A stretch of DNA of 64,000 bases from Shewanella seohaensis (GTDB lineage: Bacteria > Pseudomonadota > Gammaproteobacteria > Enterobacterales > Shewanellaceae). The DNA is taken from NCBI RefSeq assembly GCF_025449215.1, contig NZ_CP104900.1, positions 3,844,001-3,908,000 on the forward strand, given 5' to 3'. Of this stretch, positions 37,651 to 46,999 are shown piece by piece. The notes beneath the pieces were generated by a model that did no database searches, was not told the DNA's origin, and was given only the letters and a program-made list of their open reading frames with translations. The position numbers were made by a program, and so were the translations under genes. Position 1 is the stretch's first letter. Each line of letters opens with the position of its first letter.

Positions 37651-38196
37651 TCAACGAAATACGATATCCGCACTCTTGGCTAAACGCACAAAGGCGCCTT
37701 GGAGCGTGGCATTGTGGTGAGCAATAATCGCCTCTGCCGAGAGCTGCGCCGTATCCATACAAGTGTGCGCATCGTCGGCTAATACCACCTGCCAGCCAAG
37801 TTCAGCCGCAATCCGGCAATTGGTATCGATACAATACTGGGTTTTCATCCCCACTATCACCAACTCGCTGACCCCTTCATGGGTTAACGCCTCTGCCAAT
37901 CCGGTTTGATAAAAACAACTTGGCTTAGTTTTATCAAAGATATTATCCAGCTGCGGATTAATTGCTAAGGATTCTATCAATTGCCAGTTTGCCGTTCCGG
38001 CAGCAATGGGGGAACCTTCCGGCCCGGTATGGCGAACCGCCCAAATCGGTGCCCCTGCCTCGCGGGCATTGGCAATTAACAGATTAATGTTATTTAGCAC
38101 CTGTTCCCGATTAAAGGGCGGCGCATCGGCGTAAAACAGTCCCTGCTGCATATCAATAATTAACAGCGCAGTTTTAGGCAAGCTCATGTTATCCAT
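37651..38196 (-). CDS. Isochorismatase-family cysteine hydrolase
   Basis: ATG 38196 is preceded by GGAG at proper distance and gives 181 residues; the open frame runs much further up but that part includes the attenuator hairpin. The catalytic triad is visible as Asp in LLIIDMQQG, Lys in NIFDKTKPSCF and Cys in GMKTQYCIDT. Relatives hydrolyse isochorismate, nicotinamide or other small amides; the substrate is not evident here. A Thr-rich leader ORF and an intrinsic terminator lie between promoter region and gene, suggesting control by attenuation. Confidence 0.88.
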   Translation of the reverse strand: MDNMSLPKTALLIIDMQQGLFYADAPPFNREQVLNNINLLIANAREAGAPIWAVRHTGPEGSPIAAGTANWQLIESLAINPQLDNIFDKTKPSCFYQTGLAEALTHEGVSELVIVGMKTQYCIDTNCRIAAELGWQVVLADDAHTCMDTAQLSAEAIIAHHNATLQGAFVRLAKSADIVFR

Positions 38197-38228
38197 CACA
38201 TTCTCCAGCATTATTGCCCAAAAGACGG

Positions 38229-38260
38229 AAAAAACAACCCCGCCACTTTGGGCGGGGTTG
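38229..38260 (-). terminator. Attenuator terminator ahead of the cysteine hydrolase gene
   Basis: On the minus strand a perfect 10-bp stem CAACCCCGCC / GGCGGGGTTG (38260-38251 with 38244-38235) is followed by TTTTTT. It lies 28 bases past the leader-peptide stop and 33 bases before the structural gene. Confidence 0.85.
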
Positions 38261-38287
38261 AGTAATCGATTTTTTAAGCACAAATCG

Positions 38288-38353
38288 CTACGCACGCACC
38301 GCCGAAGCAGTTGTGGTCGTAGTGTGGGTGAAGTAAACGGCAAATTTGTGCAT
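38288..38353 (-). CDS. Thr-rich leader peptide of a putative attenuator (21 residues)
   Basis: The ORF encodes a peptide whose residues 9-15 are T-H-T-T-T-T-T. The leader RNA can form a hairpin with a UUCG tetraloop (ACTGC-TTCG-GCGGT, 38311-38298) closed by CTACG/CGTAG (38322-38318 with 38292-38288) that contains the Thr codons in its 5' arm. Its 3' arm includes GGCGG, which can instead pair with CCGCC of the terminator's first arm. That is the organisation of amino-acid-controlled attenuators such as thrL. No strong ribosome site is visible; the leader may be translated almost leaderless. Confidence 0.6.
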   Translation of the reverse strand: MHKFAVYFTHTTTTTASAVRA

Positions 38354-38537
38354 AAGGCAAAATTATGCCAGCCGCTTAAGAAGATCAAGTCAAGTTTGAT
38401 GACAATTTAATGAAATAAATCAAATTGCTTATGAGGCGGCTAACATTGAAACTGTGTCATCTTTGCCACAGTGGTTTAGTGACTTATTGCATTCTTGCCT
38501 TAGAATGGGTGCAACATGAATAAAAGGAAACCAATCA

Positions 38538-39698
38538 GTGCAGGGAAATCGATTAATCAGAGCAGAAACTATGCTGATTGGCGCAGGCAGCCTCACCTGG
38601 GCGCTCGTCGCTTGGCTAGGGCTCAATCAGGATATGCAAGCAAAGCTCCCCACACTCGCGACCTTTAGCCATATCACCCTGTATTCCTTGTTTATCTTGC
38701 TCTTCTTGTTATTAACGACACAGGACTTCCCCCGAAAAAACCTCAATCTAAGCAGGCGGTTAAGTACCGCACTCGTCGGCAGCGTCTTCGGATTGATGCT
38801 GTTGAGTCAACATCCATTGCTCCCCATTCTGCTGGTGATTTGGGCCTCGCTCTTGCCAGAATTTTTTAATCGCCGCGTCGCAATAGCACAGATCCTATTG
38901 GCCAATCTTGGTTATTACCTGCTCCTGCACGCACAAACCGCAAGCAGTGTGATGATTAATGTGCTTATTTACATGGGGTTTCAACTGTTTGCCTACAGCA
39001 GTAGCCAAGCGAGATTATCCGAGCGCGAGTCTCGCCGGATACAGGAACATCTTAATCAACAGCTTATCGCCACCAGAGCCTTGCTGAGCCAAACGAGCGA
39101 GCAGCAAGAAAGGCTGAGGATCTCACGGGATCTGCACGATATTCTCGGCCACCAGCTCACGGCATTATCATTACAACTTGAGCTCTTAAGTCATCAAGCG
39201 CCTACGGAACTCAAACCCACAGTCAATCAGAGTAAATCGCTTGCCAAGGAATTATTAGAGAGCATCCGCGCCGTGGTTCGGGCGCAGCGGGTGAATATTG
39301 GTCTCGATTTAACGCCGCCGCTCGATGCCATTGCAAGCCGTTTGCCCAATGTTAGCTTGCGGTACGAATCGTTAATGCCGCTCCAGTCGACTGAACTGGC
39401 ACAAGCCTTATTGCTCGTGCTGCAGGAGGGGATCAGTAATGCAGTGCGCCATGGCCATGCCAATCAACTCACGCTGTCGATGCATGAAGAGCAAGCTGAG
39501 CTTATCATTTGCCTTAAAGATAATGGCCAAGGAATTAGCCAAAGCCCCTCTCAGGGCGTTGGGCTAAGTAGCATGCAAGAAAGGTTATCCCCCTTTCACG
39601 GCAGTGCGCGTTTGCAAGCCAATCACGCAGGCGTAGACAGTTCGCGTACTCAAGGCTGCTCGCTAATGATTCGTCTACCGCGCGGCAACGCATTGTAA
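38538..39698 (+). CDS. NarL/DesK-type sensor histidine kinase
   Basis: The GTG start follows AAGGAAACC. About six membrane helices occupy residues 10-165, a linker follows, then a HisKA_3 domain with the phospho-acceptor in SRDLHDILGHQLTALSLQ and an HATPase with LQEGISNAVRHGHA and DNGQGIS. There is no periplasmic sensor domain, so sensing is probably within the membrane. The cognate response regulator gene follows 44 bases later. No target operon is adjacent. Confidence 0.9.
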   Translation: MQGNRLIRAETMLIGAGSLTWALVAWLGLNQDMQAKLPTLATFSHITLYSLFILLFLLLTTQDFPRKNLNLSRRLSTALVGSVFGLMLLSQHPLLPILLVIWASLLPEFFNRRVAIAQILLANLGYYLLLHAQTASSVMINVLIYMGFQLFAYSSSQARLSERESRRIQEHLNQQLIATRALLSQTSEQQERLRISRDLHDILGHQLTALSLQLELLSHQAPTELKPTVNQSKSLAKELLESIRAVVRAQRVNIGLDLTPPLDAIASRLPNVSLRYESLMPLQSTELAQALLLVLQEGISNAVRHGHANQLTLSMHEEQAELIICLKDNGQGISQSPSQGVGLSSMQERLSPFHGSARLQANHAGVDSSRTQGCSLMIRLPRGNAL

Positions 39699-39742
39699 TG
39701 CGCCATATAAACCGACACGCTTAATCAAGGAATGAATCTCCC

Positions 39743-40420
39743 ATGGAATCTCAGCATACAGTCACAACCTATGGTCAACCCACGGCGCGCACTATCAGAG
39801 TAGGATTAGTGGAAGATCAGCAGCTTGTGCGTCAGGGTATCGCCAGCTTGATTGCCATCTCACAGCATATCGAGGTGAGCTGGCAGGCCGAGAATGGTCA
39901 AGAGGCGCTAAAACGACTGCAAACCGATGCCGTAGATGTGCTTTTAAGCGATATACGTATGCCAGTGCTCGATGGTATCAGTCTGCTAAAACAGCTTCGC
40001 GCCGCACAAAACCCCATACCAGTCATTATGTTAACCACCTTTGATGACAGTGAATTGTTTTTAAATAGCCTGCAGGCGGGTGCGAATGGCTTCTTATTGA
40101 AAGATGTCTCTCTGGATAAATTACTTGAGGCCATCGAAACCGTGGCCCAGGGCGGACACTTGATTGAACCATCTGTGTTAGAACAGATGCAGCAATCCTC
40201 TGCAACAGCGCAAAGCGGCCCGACTCACGACTTATTATCCCAACGCGAGCGGGAGATCTTAGGTTTTATGGCGGGGGGATTTTCCAATAAAGAAATTGCC
40301 AATGCAGTGTTTTTGGCCGAAGGCACGGTAAAAAACCATGTCTCCACCATACTGGCTAAACTCGATTGCCGTGACCGCACCCAAGCCGTGCTTAAGGGGT
40401 TGCAGCTCTCTTTGATTTAA
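39743..40420 (+). CDS. NarL/FixJ family response regulator
   Basis: The 225-residue protein has a receiver domain with acidic pair VEDQQ, phospho-acceptor Asp in VLLSDIRMPVLDG and Lys in FLLKDVS, then a LuxR-type helix-turn-helix (LSQREREILGFMAGGFSNKE, AEGTVKNHVSTILAKL). It is paired with the upstream kinase. A run of six G at 40272-40277 is intact in this gene. Confidence 0.93.
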   Translation: MESQHTVTTYGQPTARTIRVGLVEDQQLVRQGIASLIAISQHIEVSWQAENGQEALKRLQTDAVDVLLSDIRMPVLDGISLLKQLRAAQNPIPVIMLTTFDDSELFLNSLQAGANGFLLKDVSLDKLLEAIETVAQGGHLIEPSVLEQMQQSSATAQSGPTHDLLSQREREILGFMAGGFSNKEIANAVFLAEGTVKNHVSTILAKLDCRDRTQAVLKGLQLSLI

Positions 40421-40511
40421 GAAATGCGGCAAGTTTAAGGGTTGGCTTATAAATGCCAGGCTCAAAATATTCTGCCTTTAACCATTTGATTTAAGACAAA
40501 TCGCAGCCAAT

Positions 40512-40538
40512 AAAAAAGGGCCAATTGGCCCTTTTTTA
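40512..40538 (+). terminator. Bidirectional terminator between the response regulator and hpf
   Basis: Stem AAAAAAGGGCCA / TGGCCCTTTTTT between convergent genes, with U-tracts in both directions. Confidence 0.92.
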
Positions 40539-40559
40539 TTGCATCCTAAAGCTTAATTC

Positions 40560-40916
40560 CTAGCGCAAATCCATCTCTTGGATAATTTCATGGGCGATAG
40601 GTGCCGTGGTGCAGGTTGGCTTTTCATGTAAGTCCGCCTTCAACTGACCCTTACGGTGTTTTAGTGCTGCATCCAGTTTTTTGGCTGCGGCGGCAATCGC
40701 GGGATACATGATTTCATCCGTACCCGATGCTGAGATGCGACTACCTTCGTAATTTGTTCGAATTTCAACCTGAAACTCGCCATGCTCCTTAGCAATAATG
40801 ATATCGAGGCCGATGAGTGTGGGGAAATGAGTGGCGATTTTAGAAAACTTTTCGTTAACGTGTTCTTTTACAGAATCAGTAACATCGACATGGTGACCAG
40901 AAAGATTAATTTTCAT
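40560..40916 (-). CDS. hpf: Ribosome hibernation-promoting factor, short form
   Basis: The 118-residue protein begins MKINLSGHHVDVTDSVKEHV and has the beta-alpha-beta fold of HPF/YfiA proteins (HRKGQLKADLHEK at the end of the conserved part). It binds in the 30S mRNA/tRNA channel in stationary phase and favours 100S dimers. It is not in the usual rpoN-ptsN neighbourhood. A second family member, raiA-like, is at 60711-61067. Confidence 0.88.
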   Translation of the reverse strand: MKINLSGHHVDVTDSVKEHVNEKFSKIATHFPTLIGLDIIIAKEHGEFQVEIRTNYEGSRISASGTDEIMYPAIAAAAKKLDAALKHRKGQLKADLHEKPTCTTAPIAHEIIQEMDLR

Positions 40917-41145
40917 AGGGTGTCCCTTTTAGTGTCTTTACTTTTTTCGCTTCACTATTAGAGCTTGGGGCATGGCAAATAAAACACAAGCCCCTAGACA
41001 AATATTTCGAGCTAAACGGGTATTAGCAGTCGCTAAATGTGAGACTAATCAAAGAAATGACACGCGAAGGGAACTAAAAAAACAGCTAACTGGTTGATTT
41101 ATAATCAGCAACAAAAATATAAACCAACCAGTCAAATAACAAAGG

Positions 41146-42714
41146 TTAATACTTACGTTGTACGCTCTGCTGCCAAAATTGCTGCGATAGGTGGTGGGTT
41201 TTAGTCGATAATCGCGAAACCTGATCGCCCCTCGCCGCCGCATCCTGGGTCTGCTGCAAACTCTGCTGAGCCAAATCGCTGATCACATGGATAGCACGGC
41301 TGATTTCCGCCGCCACGGAGGTCTGCTGAGTCATTGCGGCCGCATTGTCATCACTTAAGGAGTTGATGCGCGCGATAGAAGATAACAACTCGCCAAAGGC
41401 AATGCTGGCATCCTGCGCCAAAGACACAGAGCGCTTAACCTGTTCCTGTCCGGCCGTCATGGTTGAGGTTGCTTTTTGTGTGCTGTCTTTAAAGCGGCTT
41501 ACAATCAGCTCAATTTGTGAGGTCGACTGACTGGTTCGGCTAGATAACTGCCGGACCTCATCGGCAACGACCGCAAAACCGCGACCGCTTTCCCCTGCCC
41601 GCGCCGCTTCAATCGCGGCATTCAGCGCTAACAGATTGGTTTGATCGGCAATCGCGCGGATCACTTCTAGCACTTGATGAATCGCTTGGCTGTCCTGCTC
41701 AATCGTTTGCACCACATCGGAGAAATGGCTCACCTGCACACTCAGCTGATGTATCGCCTCGATAACGGTTTCAAGCCGTGAATGACCACGCTGCGCCGCC
41801 TCATGGCTAGAAACCATCTCGGATGCGGTGCGATGGATATTATCCGTTACCTCGGCAAAGCTTGCACTCATTTGCTCCATCGCCGTTGCCGCCTGCGTGG
41901 TTTGCGCGCTCTGGCTATCGGCATGCTCCCACGTATTGGTGATGGTTTGTTTCAGATTCACGCTCTGCTCTTGGATCTCACTGGCAGAATCCGCCATTCG
42001 GCCCACTACGCCGCCAATTTCGGTGATCAAAAATCGCAGCGCCAGATCTAGCTTACCGATTTCATCTTGCCTGCCGGTGTAAATCCCCATAGCAACGGGA
42101 TCATCGATAATATTGCTGGCCACCTGTACTAATGCCTGAAAAGGCTGCATGAGCATGTACCACAGACCCAAAGCAAGCAGTCCACCAGCAAGGGCGGCTA
42201 AAATGGGCGAATACATTGCCAAGTAGGCGGTTAGAGCGATGGTAAACAACATCGCTACGAGGTTTTTTCCGCGAAATCCTAAGCGGTCTTTTTTCAGCAC
42301 CTTGGGCTGTTGTCCTTGATTGATCCCTTGATAGATTTCCTCGGCCGCCTTGATTTGTTCTGGAGTTGCTTGGCGGCGAACGGATTGATATTCATGAATT
42401 TTGCCATTTTCGTACACTGGGGCGACGTAGGCATTCACCCAGTAATAGCCACCGTTTTTTGTTCTATTTTTGACAATCCCCATCCAAGGTTTGCCGCTTC
42501 TTATCCGCTCCCAAAGCATTTTAAAGGCGGCTGATGGCATATCTCCATGGCGCACTATGTTATGCGGGCTCCCCTGCAACTCGGCAACGCTATATTCACT
42601 GATCTGCGAAAAGGTTTGATTGACATACTTAATGTTGCCTTTCAGATCGGTCGTCGAGAGGAGAATAGCGTTTTCGGATAGGTGTTTTTCACCATTTTTT
42701 GAATGTGTTTGCAT
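41146..42714 (-). CDS. Aer-like PAS chemoreceptor (methyl-accepting chemotaxis protein)
   Basis: ATG 42714 ([12 protein letters not shown]) is preferred to the longer ORF start. A PAS domain occupies residues 12-110 ([40 protein letters not shown]), followed by two adjacent membrane helices (about 150-195), then the signalling domain with [20 protein letters not shown] and [15 protein letters not shown]. This is the Aer layout, in which the PAS domain holds FAD and senses redox or energy state. A CRP-like site lies upstream. It is one of two chemoreceptor genes in the window. Confidence 0.88.
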   Translation of the reverse strand: MQTHSKNGEKHLSENAILLSTTDLKGNIKYVNQTFSQISEYSVAELQGSPHNIVRHGDMPSAAFKMLWERIRSGKPWMGIVKNRTKNGGYYWVNAYVAPVYENGKIHEYQSVRRQATPEQIKAAEEIYQGINQGQQPKVLKKDRLGFRGKNLVAMLFTIALTAYLAMYSPILAALAGGLLALGLWYMLMQPFQALVQVASNIIDDPVAMGIYTGRQDEIGKLDLALRFLITEIGGVVGRMADSASEIQEQSVNLKQTITNTWEHADSQSAQTTQAATAMEQMSASFAEVTDNIHRTASEMVSSHEAAQRGHSRLETVIEAIHQLSVQVSHFSDVVQTIEQDSQAIHQVLEVIRAIADQTNLLALNAAIEAARAGESGRGFAVVADEVRQLSSRTSQSTSQIELIVSRFKDSTQKATSTMTAGQEQVKRSVSLAQDASIAFGELLSSIARINSLSDDNAAAMTQQTSVAAEISRAIHVISDLAQQSLQQTQDAAARGDQVSRLSTKTHHLSQQFWQQSVQRKY

Positions 42715-42862
42715 AGGGCGCACTAACGGATTCCATGTGAAAGTTGCGCCGCATTTTGCCAAAAGCACAGAACGCCTGCTTTGATTAAGCTCACAGTGAC
42801 AGCATAAAAATTAACCAAATTCTAAACAAGCAAGATCAATCACATCAATAAAACCAAACATT

Positions 42863-42878
42863 TGTGACAAATTGCACA
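42863..42878. promoter_or_regulatory. Candidate CRP site upstream of the Aer-like gene
   Basis: TGTGACAAATTGCACA fits TGTGA-N6-TCACA with one mismatch. It is about 150 bases upstream of the receptor start and 100 bases before the Fur box of the divergent operon. Confidence 0.4.
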
Positions 42879-42963
42879 TTATGAAATGTTTGCCGCGTAA
42901 ACGACTCCAGCGTGATGTTTACGCTGTCACAAATTCGTTAGGGATCTCACAGATAAACGCAAA

Positions 42964-42978
42964 TGATATTGTTTATCA
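42964..42978 (+). promoter_or_regulatory. Fur box of the DUF3649-PepSY-DUF3325 operon
   Basis: TGATATTGTTTATCA matches 12 of 14 positions of the 7-1-7 Fur consensus, inside a longer AAATGATA...TATCATTT dyad. It lies about 160 bases upstream of the first gene of an operon of iron-uptake type. Confidence 0.65.
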
Positions 42979-43137
42979 TTTAAATAAACTAGGTTATACT
43001 CCAAGCTGAGTAGCGACTCTCCTTTGCTCATGCACCCAAGTGGACTGGGTTAGGCATAAGAACAATCAATGGAGTGGTATGCATGATATGGCACATCGCC
43101 ATAACGGTTTTAATATTGACTGAAATAAGCAGCACTT

Positions 43138-43506
43138 ATGTCTCATATCCCAGTTTCCAATACACCAACATCGGCAGCCTCAGCTTCCGCTGTGACGAGT
43201 TATTATCACGCCGTCATTCGCTGGATTAAGCAAGACCAGACCCAGTTTGGTTTGCAGGTGTTTGTGCGCGCCACTGCCGCTTTATTAGCGGGTTATATCG
43301 CTGCGGCAACACTAGCCTGTATGTTGACCCAAGTCCTGCCAATGTCTCGATTTGAAAGCACCTTAACCGCCAATATGCTGGCCTTTTTGTTTTATGCCAT
43401 CGCCATCATTTACGCCTTCTGTGTGCGTAAAACGTGGCATGCGTGGCGTGACTTAAGCCTATTTAGCCTCCTGTGTTTTGCTCTGCTTAAGGTGTGTGGA
43501 CAGTAA
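43138..43506 (+). CDS. DUF3649 family membrane protein
   Basis: The 122-residue protein has three hydrophobic segments (for example ATAALLAGYIAAATLACML and NMLAFLFYAIAIIYAFCV) after a Ser/Ala-rich N-terminus. DUF3649 genes stand at the head of operons encoding PepSY and DUF3325 membrane proteins next to siderophore receptors. The start follows a Fur box. The stop TAA is one base before the PepSY ATG. Confidence 0.82.
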   Translation: MSHIPVSNTPTSAASASAVTSYYHAVIRWIKQDQTQFGLQVFVRATAALLAGYIAAATLACMLTQVLPMSRFESTLTANMLAFLFYAIAIIYAFCVRKTWHAWRDLSLFSLLCFALLKVCGQ

Positions 43507-43507
43507 G

Positions 43508-45188
43508 ATGAAAGAAACTTTTTTAGAACCCTCTCATGGCTGCACACTTGGGCGGGTTTGCTCGTGTGCTGGGTATTACTGCTGATCTTTTTGCTGGTAG
43601 CCTGAGTTATTTCCGCCATGAAATGAGCCTGTGGGCCGAGCCAGAACTCCACCGCGGCGCCTTTCAAGACTATCAAACGAATCAAGTAGCGAGTCAGCTT
43701 GACCAAGGTCAAGACTACATTGAAGCGCATTCCGCTGCGGCAACCCAACGCTGGTTAATCAATTTCCCAACCGAAAGAAGCCCCATGCTGAGCTTTGCGT
43801 GGCAACTGCCGCCTGAAAAGGGTCAACGCCGAGGCAAAATCGAGCAGCATGTCACCAAGGCCGATGGCAGTGGCATGATCACCGATGTCCGCGATAGCCG
43901 CGGCGGTGACTTCTTCTACCGTTTACATTTCGACCTGCACTACATGCCAGCCATTACGGCGCGCTACATTGTGGGTGTCTGCACTATGTTTATGTTGATT
44001 GCCCTTATCAGCGGCATCGTTATCCATAAGCGTATCTTTAAAGACTTGTTTAGCTTTCGTCAGAACAAGGGCGCTCGCTCTTGGTTAGATGCCCATAATG
44101 TCAGCTCTGTGATTGCCCTCCCCTACCATTTAATGATCACCTATACCGGCCTCATCACTTTAATGCTGATCTATATCCCATGGACGGTAAGCACGGCTTA
44201 TCCTGAGGATAATCAAGCCTTTTTAAAAGAACTCAATCCGGCAAGACAAACAGAAAAAGCCTCGGGCATTCAGGCAGAGCAAGTGCGCTTAAGCCAACTG
44301 CTGCCGCAAGTTCAGGCTGAATGGGGCGATGCACCTATCAAGCAGGTGATTGTTTCCTATCCGAAAGATCAAAATAGCCAAGTGACCTTCTACCAAAATA
44401 CCGGTAAAGACGTCACCGATGAATCAACACTCTTAGTGTTTAACGGTGTCACGGGTGAACTCAAGTACGCCAGCCCCCATGAGATGTCGGCAACCGTCGT
44501 GACCTACGACACTATGATGTCACTGCACACCGCGCGTTTTGCCGCGCCACTGCTGCGTATTTTGTTCTTCTTCTGCGGCTTACTCGGCTGCGCCATGGTC
44601 GCAACGGGCACCTTAATGTGGGCGATTCGTCTGCGCCAGAAACAGCAAAAGGCAATCGATAAAGGCGAGAAAGCAAGCCGTGGCCTGCGCTTAGTCGAAG
44701 GATTAAACTTCATGTTTATCTTAGGCTTGCCCTTGGGCGCGGCGGCATTTTTCTATGCAAACCGCCTATTACCAACGGATTTTTCCGCCCGATCAGCCTG
44801 GGAAGTACACAGTTTCTTTATCGCCTTAGGATTGATGGGCGTATGGGCATTTTTCGGTCGAAGCCGACGCCATTGGCAATTCGCCTTGATGCTTATCGGA
44901 GCGCTTTATTGCGCACTGCCGCTGTTAAATGCGGCCACGTCTCCAAGCCACTTAATTGATAATATCCGCAGCCAACAATGGGCACTGGTGGGGTTTGATG
45001 TGCTCGCGCTGTTACTGGGCTGTGCCATGCTTTTTGCGAGCACTCGACTCTCGGCCGTGGTGAAAACACTGCAAAAACCGAGTCCAAAAAATACCACAGC
45101 CGTTGAAAAAGTCAGGAGAAAACAACCTGATCCGAGTTATGCTAACGAACTTGCCTCGTCGTCTCCCTTGGAGGAAGCAAAATCATGA
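43508..45188 (+). CDS. PepSY-associated membrane protein, probable siderophore-iron reductase (two frame breaks, 43519-43524 and 43588-43592)
   Basis: From ATG 43508 the repaired start reads MKETFFRTLSWLHTWAGLLV, needing one T in the T6 run at 43519-43524 and one in the T5 run at 43588-43592; beyond that the frame is open to 45188. The 560-residue protein has four or more membrane helices and a periplasmic PepSY-type region (residues about 195-320), with conserved His in the first helix and at HMLDAHNV-like WLDAHNVSSV. Relatives (FoxB/PiuB type) reduce ferric siderophores at the inner membrane. Two errors in one 70-base stretch make a real mutation pattern unlikely. Confidence 0.85.
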
Positions 45189-45535
45189 TGCCAGAATTTA
45201 TCCCAGTGCTCGGCATTCTCGGGCTCAGTTATCTCTCCCTTGCGCTGTTTGCGTTAGCCAAGTTTGGCCATTTTAAGGATGTGTTTAAGCGCCCACCATC
45301 GCAGTGGCAGAGCCGTCTGTTAACCCTGTTTGCTTGGCTGTTATTAATCATCAGCCTAAGTACCTGCGCCCAGGGACAAGGTTGGGCCTATGGCAGCATT
45401 TTGTTTATGGGGATTATATCGCTGGCCGCGATGCTTGTGATTTTGACCCTAAGCTACAGCCCGCGCCATCTTCCCATCGGCATAGTCACCGGCAGTGTAT
45501 TGACTTGCAGCTTACTGTTAACGGGTGGGATCTAA
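45185..45535 (+). CDS. DUF3325 family membrane protein
   Basis: The 116-residue protein has three or four membrane helices (GLSYLSLALFALAKFGH, LLTLFAWLLLIISLS, ILFMGIISLAAMLVILTL). DUF3325 is the usual third gene after DUF3649 and PepSY. The ATG overlaps the PepSY stop by four bases, so it is translationally coupled. Confidence 0.82.
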   Translation: MMPEFIPVLGILGLSYLSLALFALAKFGHFKDVFKRPPSQWQSRLLTLFAWLLLIISLSTCAQGQGWAYGSILFMGIISLAAMLVILTLSYSPRHLPIGIVTGSVLTCSLLLTGGI

Positions 45536-45634
45536 ACCGTTTCTTAGGCGGCGCACTAAACTGTGCGCCCCATGCTGGAGAAGTCTTTTTAGCTAAGCTA
45601 TAGTGCCCTGATGTCCTGCAATGAGGAGAAAAAC

Positions 45635-46072
45635 ATGGGCTTTAACTTAACGGTGAATTGGCAAACCTCTCCAGCCGAAGAAGGCGAATTCTGCCGTGAC
45701 CACAGCATTACGTTTGGCAGCGGTCAAACGATTCAGGCATCTTCTGCCCCCGAGTACAAGGGCAATGAACATTTGGTTAATCCAGAGGAAAGCCTGCTTG
45801 CAGCGTTGTCCTCCTGCCATATGTTGACCTTCCTCGCCATTGCTCATCTTAAACGTCTCCCAGTCGCCTCCTATGTCGACGAGGCTTCGGCTGAACTGGG
45901 GAAAAATGAGGCAGGCAAGCTTGCGGTCACAAAAATGGTCTTAAATCCTAAGGTAGTGTTTGCCGAAGGTGTCGAGGTTTCTGCTGAGACTCTTGAGAAA
46001 ATTCACGAAAAAGCACACGCAAACTGCTTTATCGCCAATACGTTAGCGACAGACATTCAAATTAAGTTTTAA
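45635..46072 (+). CDS. OsmC family peroxidase-like protein
   Basis: ATG 45635 follows GAGGAG, so it is preferred to an in-frame ATG at 45611; the protein has 145 residues. The two redox cysteines of the family are seen in LAALSSCHMLTFL and AHANCFIANTL, with the conserved NPEESL between strand and helix. OsmC-type proteins reduce organic hydroperoxides, taking electrons from lipoyl or thiol partners. No regulator is adjacent. Confidence 0.9.
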   Translation: MGFNLTVNWQTSPAEEGEFCRDHSITFGSGQTIQASSAPEYKGNEHLVNPEESLLAALSSCHMLTFLAIAHLKRLPVASYVDEASAELGKNEAGKLAVTKMVLNPKVVFAEGVEVSAETLEKIHEKAHANCFIANTLATDIQIKF

Positions 46073-46201
46073 CGATTTGGGGCAAGTTTATTGCGATGAA
46101 CTTGCCCTCTCCGATGACCTATCTCCCCACCCGTTCAGCTTAGCTCAAGCTCAGTTACCGTATGATAGCGCCATATCGCACGCTCACACTCGAGGTAAGC
46201 T

Positions 46202-46624
46202 ATGCAAATCCAAGCCTATCGTAATACCGCCCCCTATCAACAGCCTGCAGCAGCAACCACGACGAGTACGGCAGCAGCCACAGCCGCCCCCGCCAGCGCG
46301 AACACTGTGACCCTATCTAATGAAGCAAAACAACTGTCGCAGGTGGACCCGATCCCACAACCTCATGCGCCAGACTTAAGCAAAGTGAAGGCGGGTGTTG
46401 AGCAATATGCCCATATTCAAGCGACCAAAATGAAGTATCAGGTCGCATCGGACATGGTCAATATCGCGATGGGAACGAACGATGAAATTTCGGCTCCCAC
46501 GGCATACTATTTGAGTCACAACGATTCGGCTAGGGCTGCAACTGTGGGGCAAATGGCGAATCAACAACAGGTCAACACCCTGCAAGCCTATGTTGATGCC
46601 AGCGAAAGCACTAGGGCGTGTTGA
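46202..46624 (+). CDS. Hypothetical protein whose C-terminus is provided by a MITE
   Basis: The 140-residue product has a low-complexity Gln/Ala/Thr N-terminus followed by NTVTLSNEAKQL (about residue 38) and a helix-rich domain (KVKAGVEQYAHIQATKMKY). ATG 46202 follows GAGGTAAGCT. The last four residues and the TGA stop are read from the end of the MITE at 46612-46879, so the native tail has been replaced. The N-terminal style resembles the protein at 24775. I do not recognise the function. Confidence 0.6.
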   Translation: MQIQAYRNTAPYQQPAAATTTSTAAATAAPASANTVTLSNEAKQLSQVDPIPQPHAPDLSKVKAGVEQYAHIQATKMKYQVASDMVNIAMGTNDEISAPTAYYLSHNDSARAATVGQMANQQQVNTLQAYVDASESTRAC

Positions 46625-46879
46625 CGTTTCAGGGTTATTTTTGCAGCGACTTGGCTGGTTTTTATGCAAGGCAAAGCCCGTGCAGTCTAGTTATTCTACA
46701 TAAACGGGCGATAACGCAGCAGAAATGCCAGCCAAACGCTGCCCGAAGGGTTCGTCTGGCAAGCTCTTGCTCTTTGTCACTCGTTATTTGAGTAGAATAA
46801 CTACACCTCACTCCTCGTTTCGCGATCACGAGCTTGCCAGAGCGAACAAAATTTAATCTCGAAACGTCAACACGTCCTA
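46612..46879 (-). mobile_element. 268-bp MITE-like inverted-repeat element, copy 2
   Basis: It is the inverted counterpart of the element at 2029-2296: same length including the TA at both ends, same terminal repeats, about 20 differences by eye. One end carries a base change (GGACGTG for GGGCGTG). It is inserted at the 3' end of the gene at 46202 and leaves the next gene's terminator untouched. Confidence 0.75.
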
Positions 46880-46891
46880 ATGAGTGGGCAT

Positions 46892-46930
46892 AAAAAAAGG
46901 TGTTGTCTCGGGAACCACAAGACAACACCC
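46892..46930 (-). terminator. Terminator of the tricorn-like protease gene
   Basis: On the minus strand the stem GGTGTTGTC / GACAACACC is followed by seven T (46898-46892). Confidence 0.88.
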
Positions 46931-46999
46931 TAACATTGAACCAAGCCAGCTTAACTCGGCTAACTTAAACCTTAGTTAAATTTCTATTTTTTAAGCTAA

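Noticed and set aside
46662..46928. 88-codon ORF inside MITE copy 2
   Set aside because: Its frame is not open in copy 1 and it resembles no transposase; the element is non-coding.
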